Source of the DNA: CBCXVS01 sp965178525
GTDB lineage: Bacteria > Tectomicrobia > Entotheonellia > Entotheonellales > Entotheonellaceae
DNA: 15,324 nucleotides
Assembly (NCBI GenBank): GCA_965178525.1
Contig: CBCXVS010000193.1
Span: forward strand, 1-15,324
Direction of reading: 5' to 3'
Made by a program: the position numbers and the translations under genes. This document shows, piece by piece, positions 7,337-13,398 of the stretch. The notes under the pieces were generated by a model that was not told the origin of the DNA, did not search any database, and worked only from the letters and a program-made list of their open reading frames with translations. Position 1 is the first letter of the stretch; every line of letters begins with the position of its first letter.

Positions 7337-7417
7337 GCGGATACTCCCTATGCCCCCTGCTGCCAGCGCGGGGGGCAACAGTGTGGCGCCACTGTCCTCA
7401 TGTTCTGTCCGTCTTCC

Positions 7418-8210
7418 TCAGATGAGACCTTCCTCCTCGGCGACCTCCTCCAGTAAGTCCCAACCCTCGGTGATGCCCGGCAAAAACGACTTGCAGCCTT
7501 CCGCCTCCAACGCCGTTCTACCCAACGGATCGTCGTAAGCCATCGATACGAAGGCTTCGGTGATCTTCCGGGATAACTCAGGGTCGGTGTCACTTTGTGC
7601 GGTAAAGCAACAATGACTATATCCTGGGCTGGTCCAAAAGACGCGGACGCTGTCCGGTGTCAACGTGCCGGCCGCTTGCATTTTTTGTAGGGCGACTCTG
7701 GAAACCGCCCCAGCATCGTATTCGCCGCTCCAAAACCCGGTCCACGACATCTCGATTACCGTCAGGGTTATACGGCGGGCGTTCATCGCAAAACGTTGCC
7801 AGGGACAGATCCCGATTGGGGTCGATTCCCTCCTGTTTCAAGAAACGGTTGGCTAGCAGCCCGGTCTCGACAGACCCGCGAGCGCCCAAAGCGAAGCGTT
7901 TTCCCTGCAAGTCGGCCATCGTCTTGATGTCGGAATGAGGTTGGGTGATAAAATCGGTGACCAGGTTCAAATCGACATCTCGCATGGCCACCACCTGACA
8001 AGGATCGGTCAGACGTCTCTTGATTTTGACGTAGGCCAGCGGACCGTTCCAGGCCAAGTCCACTTCCCGTCTGACAAAGGCATCGACCAGGGCATCCCAA
8101 CTGGAGTAGAGGACCCAATCGAGCTCAAGTCCCTGCTTCTGAAAATGTTTTTGGATGGCCGGAAATGCCACCATGTAGGTTCTCGATGCCACACCACCAA
8201 GCCTGATCAT
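7418..8210 (-). pseudogene. PhnD-like (phosphonate/SsuA-type) periplasmic-binding-fold protein, frameshifted
   Basis: Two minus-strand frames carry one protein. Frame one, from ATG at 8210 (GGAGGA six bases upstream), encodes the N-terminal lobe with WDALVDAFVRREVDLAWNGP, DIKTMADLQGKRFALG and a hinge ending DVVDRVLE. The other frame continues as SGEYDAGAV, VFWTSPGYSHCCFTAQ and LSRKITEAFVSM to the stop at 7418. Deleting one G of the GG at 7730-7731 rejoins them as DVVDRVLSGEYDAGAV and gives about 263 residues, a normal length. These are the hallmarks of phosphonate/sulfonate-type ligand-binding proteins. There is no signal peptide and no ABC permease or ATPase gene nearby, so the intact version may act in the cytoplasm as a ligand-binding or regulatory protein. 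As written, translation would run into about 35 foreign residues after residue 160. Either a recent pseudogene or a sequence error. Confidence 0.82.
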
Positions 8211-8239
8211 GACGATTCCTCCGAAACATGTTGCTGATT

Positions 8240-8273
8240 ACTTTACCGGATGATATGCATCCTGTTCAACAGG
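8240..8273 (-). promoter_or_regulatory. Putative promoter with two palindromes ahead of the PhnD-like gene
   Basis: On the minus strand TTGAAC (8264-8269) and TAAAGT (8240-8245) are 18 bases apart, a moderate sigma-70-type match about 30-60 bases upstream of the start at 8210. Two adjacent palindromes sit on it. CCTGTTCAACAGG (8261-8273) is perfect with a single central base and covers the -35. GGATGATATGCATCC (8248-8262) has 5-base arms and fills the spacer. Such placement suits a repressor or a competing pair of regulators. Computational only. Confidence 0.35.
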
Positions 8274-8459
8274 ACCTAGACGGGTCAGGTACCTCAACTC
8301 CATGCGCTCACCCTCGAAAAAGTCAGTCACCGGCTCTCGGGGTTGGGATGGCTGGCCGCGCGCTATGTCGTCTCCTCTTCGGTGTATATTTGGACTCCAG
8401 GTCGATTTTAAGCAGTCTACGCCAAAGGGGCTCCGGTCACAAGCTTGGAAGTTGCCGGG

Positions 8460-9754
8460 TCAAAGCTCACGTGTCTCGCCCGCAGCGGCGCTACACGGTG
8501 GCGATGGCTGCGTCACAAACGGCAACGCCATGAGGAAATAGACGAGCGTGACGACTTCGGAATCGCCGAAATTGTGCTCGAACATACCCGCTACCCAAAA
8601 TCCCGCGACACTGGCCACACTGCCCACCACGAGGGCTTTAGCTGGCCCGGCCTGTAGACCTAGCCGGCCATAGATGCGCCAGGTGTAAGCAAAAAACATC
8701 ACCCAAATGGCCAGCCACCACGCCAGCCCGATGAGGCCGCGTTCCGCCGTGATCTGCACGACGTTATTGTGCAAATGGCTGAGGCGCCGATGTGGTGCGA
8801 TCGGCGCATGAGGTTCGCGGTAGCGCTGATAGGTGTCTCGCATCGCCCCCATACCCGTGCCGGTCCAGGGATAATCCCGCGTCATACGCCAGCCGCTGCG
8901 CCACATGGAGAAGCGCTCCTGCACGGTCACATCCCGCAGGTTCCACAGGCTGCGCATGCGGTCTTGCACGGCAGGAGGCGCCAGGAAAAACGCCGCCAAA
9001 GCGAGAACCGGAATGACCAGCAGGAGGCGCTTTTGGCGCAGGCTAAGATGATGAGGCAGGCCACGCCAAACCCCAGCCAGGCATTACGCGTTTGCGTTTG
9101 CACCAAGGCCGCAAGCAGGATAGCAAGGACGGGGATACGCCAGGGTAGGTGCCGGCTGCGCGGGTGGAAGAGGACTTGGGCCAGGGCCATACTACAGAAA
9201 AGCATGAGCTGGCCGCCGAAAGTCATATAAGTTGAGGCGCCGGCGAGGCGAAAGGCGGGGCCCATGACGAGAGATTGCGGCAGACCGTACAGCGCCATGA
9301 GGGCGCTTGCCGCCAAAAGAACACTGACGAGTAAGGTCGCATGTTCGTCCGATCGCACCGTATTCACCGTGACATAGAAGACCGCGATTTCCAGGATATT
9401 GCGGAGTTCGCGAAGGCTGTGGCAGGGCGCGATCGCCGTCATCGTGGCGAGGAGCGAGGCCAAGGCAAAGCCGCCGACTGTCACCATGAGGGGCAAACGT
9501 CGCGGCCGCGCGCCTCCTTGCAAGCACAGATGCAACAGCCAGGCGGCGGTGGCGAGGATATAGGCGCCTTGCATCATACTGATCGAGACGGACACAAACA
9601 GCACGAAGGCGACGAGAGAGGTATCCGTCAAACGCCGCAAAAAGAGCGGGAGCCACGCGGCGTGACCTGAACATATGGGGCGAGGTTGCATGAGGCGCCG
9701 TGCAAAGGTTGGGTGCGTGATGCGTGTTAGTATGCTCGAATACCTGCCGATCAT
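8460..9754 (-). pseudogene. O-antigen ligase / Wzy_C family membrane protein, frameshifted
   Basis: The gene is split over two minus-strand frames. From 9754 to about 9031 the frame encodes an N-terminal domain rich in membrane helices (TSLVAFVLFVSVSISM, AYILATAAWLLHLCL, LAILLAALVQTQTRNAWLGF). The other frame, to the stop at 8460, carries the Wzy_C part: AAFFLAPPAVQDRM, YPWTGTGMGAMRDTYQRYR, HLHNNVVQITAERGLIGLAWWL and further helices. Restoring one A in the run at 9031-9034 (TTTT on the plus strand) joins them as CAKKRLLLVIPVLALAAFFL, a continuous helix, for about 430 residues in all, normal for WaaL/O-antigen ligases. The family transfers lipid-linked O-antigen to lipid A-core in the periplasm, or polymerises it. 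The gene is divergent from msbA-lptG, consistent with LPS assembly. The start is uncertain: ATG at 9754 or at 9691, neither with a clear ribosome site. The call is firm at family level; ligase versus polymerase is not resolved. Confidence 0.85.
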
Positions 9755-9891
9755 ACGCCACGCATCGTGCCACGGACGACGGCTGATGTCAACTAGCGCC
9801 TCTGGGCACGACGATGCCGGCGTGCAAACCCAGCCGCGCTATAGTATCCTTGATGGCAAGCCTTGACTCAACATGGGAATGCCAATCTATC
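9755..9891. promoter_or_regulatory. Divergent gap between O-antigen ligase and msbA; weak promoter signals
   Basis: TATAGT at 9840-9845 is a good -10 box for msbA (five of six) but lacks a matching -35. TTGACT at 9863-9868 has only poor -10 partners. TCGTGCC (9765-9771) and GGCACGA (9805-9811) form a 7-base inverted repeat spaced by 33 bases, which might bind a shared regulator. Nothing stronger is visible. Confidence 0.25.
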
Positions 9892-11670
9892 ATGAACATC
9901 TATCGCCGTTTGTTCACCTACGTCCGGCCCTATCGGACGCATTTGGTCTTTTCCATTCTCTTCGGCGTCTGCGTATCCGGTATCACCACGCTGGCGGCGC
10001 TCTTGGTCAAACCGGTTCTGGACGACATTTTCGTCGCGCATGATCGCACCAAGCTCTACTTGTTCCCCTTCCTCATCGTGCTCCTATACAGCGCTCGTGG
10101 CCTGTGCCACTATGGCCATGCCTATCTGATCCAGTTGATTGGGCAACGTGTCGTCCGCAACCTGCGCGATGAACTCTTCACCCATATGCAATGTCTTCCC
10201 CTCTCGTACTTTCACCGTCATCATACGGGCGTGATGATGTCGCGGATCATCCACGATATCACGTTGATCCAGCGGGCGGTGAGCAGTGCGGTCAATAGCG
10301 CCTTGCGTCAAGGCCTGACCATGCTGGGCCTGATTGGGGTCGCCTTTTATCGGGATTGGTTTCTGGCGAGCTGCGCCATCGTGGTCTTGCCCCTGGCCGG
10401 TATTCTGGTGATGGAGATTGGCCGCCGACTCCGGCGCTTGAGCCGGCGCGCCCAGGAAGAAATGGGGCAACTGAGCACGCTGCTGGAGGAGGTCTTCAGT
10501 AACATTCCCATCGTCAAAGGGTTTGGGCGCGAGCCTTATGAAAGTGAGCGCTTTCAGCGGCGCAATGGCGCCTATTACCGCTTGATGATGCGTGCGGTAC
10601 GCACGAATGAGCTGGCCTCGCCCCTGATGGAAGCCCTCGGGGCGATGGGCGTGGCCGCGGTCGTCTTTTACGGCGGGCAGCAAGTCATTGCCGGGACGAC
10701 GACGCCCGGGACCTTTTTTTCCTTTCTCACGGCGATTTTGTTGCTGTATGAACCCATGCGCAAGCTCAGTCGGGTGAATAGCACGCTGCAAGCGGCCATC
10801 GCGGCGGCAGAGCGGGTCTTTCCATTGTTGGACATGCCCGGTGAATATGACGGCGAGCACGACAAACTGGCGCTACCACCGCTACGTGAGCGCATTGTCT
10901 TTGGCGATGTGTCCCTGCGCTATCAGCCGGACGGTCCCCTGGTGTTGCAGGACATCGACTTGGAGATACGCGCCGGAGAAGTCGTCGCGCTGGTCGGCGT
11001 CAGCGGCGCTGGGAAAACATCCCTGGTGCATCTCCTTCCGAGGTTTTTCGACCTCTCTCGTGGCTGTATCCGGATCGACGGCGCCGACATCCGCCACGTC
11101 TCCCTCGGGTCGCTGCGCGCTCAGATCGGTCTGGTGTCGCAGGACATCGTGCTGTTTGATGACACCCTCCGTCACAACATCCTGTATGGCAATCCCATGG
11201 CCAGTGAGCGGCAGATGCGTGCGGCGGCGGAGGCCGCCTATGTGCATGAGTTTGTCATGCAGCTTCCCGAGGGCTACGATACGGTCATCGGGGAACGTGG
11301 CGTGAAGCTGTCCGGTGGCCAAAAGCAACGCTTGGCGATTGCCCGCGCCGTGCTGCGCAATGCTCCCATCCTGATCTTGGACGAAGCGACCTCGGCGCTC
11401 GATAGCGCCTCTGAGCAGATGGTACAACAAGCTCTGGTCCATCTCATGAAGGATCGCACCACATTTGTCATCGCCCACCGGCTGTCGACGGTCCGTCATG
11501 CGGACACGATTGTCGTCCTGCATGAGGGACGAATTGTCGAGGCCGGACGTCATGAGGCGTTGCTGGAACAGGGGGGACATTACAGCCGGCTCTACGACCT
11601 GCAGTTTAAAGCGCAAGAGCGGGAGGGGCTTAACCTCGCGTCGGAACACCGCAACTCGCTGGAAAGTTAA
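9892..11670 (+). CDS. msbA: MsbA-type ABC transporter (lipid A-core flippase)
   Basis: The 592-residue half-transporter has a six-helix export domain followed by an ATPase. Numbered from the ATG at 9892, Walker A GVSGAGKT is at 369-376, the signature LSGGQ at 473-477, Walker B ILILDEA with D497/E498, the D-loop SALD just after, and the H-loop His at 529. The membrane part has the MsbA-like start (YRRLFTYVRPYR), ELFTHMQ.LPLSYFHRHHTGVMMSRI and the coupling region IVKGFGREPYE. The dimer flips lipid A-core, or a related lipid, across the inner membrane using ATP. ATG at 9892 is chosen because homology begins there; in-frame starts further upstream (9814, 9853) would add residues unlike the family, and none has a good ribosome site. 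It overlaps no neighbour and is followed after six bases by the LptG-like gene, so the two are surely cotranscribed. Exporters of other polysaccharide lipids look similar; the LptG partner and divergent ligase favour LPS. Confidence 0.9.
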   Translation: MNIYRRLFTYVRPYRTHLVFSILFGVCVSGITTLAALLVKPVLDDIFVAHDRTKLYLFPFLIVLLYSARGLCHYGHAYLIQLIGQRVVRNLRDELFTHMQCLPLSYFHRHHTGVMMSRIIHDITLIQRAVSSAVNSALRQGLTMLGLIGVAFYRDWFLASCAIVVLPLAGILVMEIGRRLRRLSRRAQEEMGQLSTLLEEVFSNIPIVKGFGREPYESERFQRRNGAYYRLMMRAVRTNELASPLMEALGAMGVAAVVFYGGQQVIAGTTTPGTFFSFLTAILLLYEPMRKLSRVNSTLQAAIAAAERVFPLLDMPGEYDGEHDKLALPPLRERIVFGDVSLRYQPDGPLVLQDIDLEIRAGEVVALVGVSGAGKTSLVHLLPRFFDLSRGCIRIDGADIRHVSLGSLRAQIGLVSQDIVLFDDTLRHNILYGNPMASERQMRAAAEAAYVHEFVMQLPEGYDTVIGERGVKLSGGQKQRLAIARAVLRNAPILILDEATSALDSASEQMVQQALVHLMKDRTTFVIAHRLSTVRHADTIVVLHEGRIVEAGRHEALLEQGGHYSRLYDLQFKAQEREGLNLASEHRNSLES

Positions 11671-11676
11671 GGCGGT

Positions 11677-12768
11677 ATGTCGTTGCTCAGCCGCTACGTC
11701 TGTGGCGCTTTCGTGCGCTTTTTTGGCCTCGGGCTGAGCATGTGTGTGGCGCTTTTTCTGCTCATCGAACTCTTTGATCGCATCGATAATTTTATTTCGC
11801 GCCAGGTTCTCTGGCGCGATGCCGTCCTCTATCTGGCGCTACGCTTGCCTATGATCCTCTATTTGATGATGCCTGCCGCCTGTCTCCTGGCGTCGGTGTT
11901 GACCTTCAGTACGTTGAACAAACATAACGAAATTGTACCCATGCGGGCGGCGGGCATTGCGCCGTTGCGTCTGATGCGGGTCCTGTTCGGTCTCGGAGGC
12001 GTCGCCTGTCTCGTGTTGCTGCTGGCGCAAGAGTATGTCTTGCCCTATGCTAACCGAACCGGCCGCCAGCTCTGGCGCACGCGTATGCAACGGCAAAAGG
12101 TGGATGTGCGCTTAGGCCTTTTCAAGCAAGGCCATATTTGGCACCGAAGCGCCAATCGCATTTGGAGCGTGCGCCACAGCCAACCCCTAGAGAATCGTTT
12201 GCTTGGGGTCACCATCTACGCTATGGACGCCAATGGGGCCATTCGGCGCCGCTACGATGCCGCGGAAGCCGCTTGGAATCCGCCAGGCTGGGTGCTGCGG
12301 CAGGGCACGCAGCGCGCGTTTGACGCCAGTGGAGATTTCACCGGTCCCCCGGAACCTTTCACGGAGCGGCAGGTCCCGTTTCTCGAGCGTCCGCTGGACA
12401 TCAGTGCGCGGAAAAAGGAACCCGATGAGATGGGTATTCGTGAGACCCTGGCGTATGCGCGTCAGGTACGGCGCCAGGGGCGTTCCGATGCCCGCTATGT
12501 GGTGGAATTTCACGGCAAACTCGCGTTTGCAGCGGTCTGCATCATCATGGCCGGTTTCGGCGCGCCGTTAGCGCTCGCCTCCAATCGAAGTGGCGGCGCA
12601 GCCCGTGCCATTGCCCTCACGTTGGGGTGCGGCTTCAGTTACTGGATCGTCCACTCGCTCGCCATGGCGCTCGGCCAAAATGGGCAGCTCCCACCCGTCT
12701 TGGCGGCCTGGTTGGGGAATATCTGCTTCGGCGCGGGGAGTCTCTACCTGGCGGTTCGGGCGCAATGA
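11677..12768 (+). CDS. lptG: LptF/LptG family LPS-export permease, LptG-like
   Basis: The 363-residue product has the layout of the YjgP/YjgQ family. Three N-terminal membrane segments lie near 12-33, 51-76 and 99-122, a periplasmic jellyroll-like domain near 125-270, and three C-terminal segments lie near 278-300, 308-328 and 337-360. The cytoplasmic NEIVPMRAAGI segment (84-94), the coupling element facing the LptB ATPase, is clear. The start LFDRIDNFI near 32-40 and a single permease gene resemble LptG more than LptF. With LptB and LptF it draws LPS from the inner membrane to the periplasmic bridge. The ATG follows the msbA stop by six bases with AAGG overlapping that stop, so translational coupling is likely. 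No lptF, lptB, lptC or lptA lies in the window. The family call is near certain; the G versus F assignment is moderate. Confidence 0.88.
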   Translation: MSLLSRYVCGAFVRFFGLGLSMCVALFLLIELFDRIDNFISRQVLWRDAVLYLALRLPMILYLMMPAACLLASVLTFSTLNKHNEIVPMRAAGIAPLRLMRVLFGLGGVACLVLLLAQEYVLPYANRTGRQLWRTRMQRQKVDVRLGLFKQGHIWHRSANRIWSVRHSQPLENRLLGVTIYAMDANGAIRRRYDAAEAAWNPPGWVLRQGTQRAFDASGDFTGPPEPFTERQVPFLERPLDISARKKEPDEMGIRETLAYARQVRRQGRSDARYVVEFHGKLAFAAVCIIMAGFGAPLALASNRSGGAARAIALTLGCGFSYWIVHSLAMALGQNGQLPPVLAAWLGNICFGAGSLYLAVRAQ

Positions 12769-12795
12769 CACGCGCGTGCTTTCATTTTTCTTTCA
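12769..12795 (+). terminator. Possible weak terminator after lptG
   Basis: The self-complementary CACGCGCGTG (12769-12778) lies directly after the lptG stop and is followed by a T-rich run (12780-12795). The stem would have only three to four pairs with a tiny loop, so it is a poor intrinsic terminator. The T-rich segment may instead belong to the promoter region that follows. Confidence 0.2.
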
Positions 12796-12801
12796 TCTGC
12801 T

Positions 12802-12817
12802 TGGCACAATCCTTGCT
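12802..12817 (+). promoter_or_regulatory. Sigma-54 (RpoN) -24/-12 promoter
   Basis: TGGCAC at 12802-12807 and TTGCT at 12813-12817 are separated by five bases, which reproduces the sigma-54 consensus TGGCACR-N4-TTGCW, with the invariant GG and GC ten bases apart. Transcription would start near 12828 and run through a leader of about 260 bases to the oxidoreductase start at 13090. It lies in an intergenic region in the sense direction, which supports a real site. Sigma-54 promoters need an enhancer-binding activator; no such gene is in the window. Confidence 0.65.
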
Positions 12818-13026
12818 CTCCTGAGACAGAGACGTCGAGAGCCTTCTGAAGGTCTGAGGTATGCGATCCCGTGCGGGGTTTTCTGCTGGGTGCAGCGATT
12901 TGGGTATCCGGGCCGCGTGCGCGCGTGTGTGCCCGCATGTTCCCGCCGTGAGGCGTCCGACACGCCTGTCGAGGGGTGGGATGACATCGGGCATGGGCTT
13001 GCATGCTGCGGCCGGACCGCGTGGCA

Positions 13027-13052
13027 ACTTTTTGACAGGAGTGCCAAAAAGT
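13027..13052 (+). promoter_or_regulatory. Perfect 8-base inverted repeat in the leader of the oxidoreductase gene
   Basis: ACTTTTTG (13027-13034) and CAAAAAGT (13045-13052) pair perfectly around a 10-base centre, 38 bases before the GTG start at 13090. It may be an operator or an RNA hairpin controlling translation. TTGACA at 13032-13037 is inside it, but the best -10 candidate (TATCGC) is only 14 bases further on, so a sigma-70 promoter is doubtful. Confidence 0.35.
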
Positions 13053-13089
13053 ATCGCTGAGGGTGCACGACGGGAGCAAGGAGTGTTGC

Positions 13090-13305
13090 GTGATTGGAGT
13101 CGCTCTTATTGGCGCTGGAAATTGGGGCAAGAACCTGGCGCGTACGTTCGCCGCATTGCCTCAGGCTGAGTTGAAATACATTTGCGATCTGAATGCCCGG
13201 ATTCGCCAGACGATGGCCATACAATATCCTCAAGTCGTGGTGACCGATGAACTCGACCGGATCCTCGCCGATCCTGCCGTCGATGCCATTGAAAAGCGCG
13301 TGTGA
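13090..13305 (+). pseudogene. Gfo/Idh/MocA family oxidoreductase, N-terminal remnant
   Basis: Only 71 residues remain of a protein that normally has about 330-350. They form the first part of the NAD(P)-binding Rossmann fold: VALIGAGNWGKNLARTFAALPQAELKYICD with the GxGxxG nucleotide loop, then the YPQVVVTDELDRILADPAVDAI strand. Where the family continues with V.IATP..TH, the frame instead reads four unrelated residues and stops. Nothing resembling the substrate-binding domain follows in the 93 bases before the next gene, so this is a deletion or a wrong join, not a point mutation. The GTG start is fixed by AAGGAG at 13078-13083, six bases upstream. The GNWGKNL form is common among nucleotide-sugar dehydrogenases of polysaccharide clusters, which fits the LPS genes upstream. 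The sigma-54 promoter would drive it. No activity is expected. Confidence 0.78.
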
Positions 13306-13354
13306 AATTCCTATCCTCTCCTGGTAACCTGGGTCATGCACCCGACGATAGCCA

Positions 13355-13373
13355 ACACGGCTCCCAACCGTGT
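13355..13373 (+). other. Small hairpin before the phosphohydrolase gene
   Basis: ACACGG (13355-13360) and CCGTGT (13368-13373) form a 6-base stem with a 7-base loop, 14 bases ahead of the GGAGGTGA ribosome site. It may be part of the leader RNA or a leftover of the deleted oxidoreductase 3' region. No U-run follows, so it is not a standard terminator. Confidence 0.25.
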
Positions 13374-13398
13374 GAGTGTGAGGGGAGGGAGGTGAGCC

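Larger units (their letters stand above)
12769..13089 (+). other. Intergenic region of 321 bases between lptG and the oxidoreductase remnant
   Basis: I see no convincing gene here. In order it holds a poor hairpin and T-rich run (12769-12795), the sigma-54 promoter (12802-12817), the small palindrome CCTTCTGAAGG (12842-12852), a 19-base strictly alternating purine-pyrimidine tract (12914-12932), and a perfect 8-base inverted repeat (13027-13052) just before the ribosome site of the next gene. An open frame from ATG 12861 has no recognisable product and runs into the next gene in the wrong frame. Confidence 0.5.

Noticed and set aside
9025..9040. Programmed -1 frameshift in the O-antigen ligase gene
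   Set aside because: The site reads C AAA AGC in the first frame, not an X XXY YYZ slippery heptamer, and I saw no downstream stem or upstream stimulatory site. The family is not known for frameshift expression.
13032..13057. Sigma-70 promoter using TTGACA at 13032
   Set aside because: The only -10-like word (TATCGC) is 14 bases away and matches poorly; the TTGACA is better explained as part of the inverted repeat.
12861..13169. A possible 102-residue gene after the sigma-54 promoter
   Set aside because: It overlaps the oxidoreductase in another frame, has no family resemblance, and its composition follows the GC-rich leader. The AAGGAG ribosome site belongs to the oxidoreductase start.
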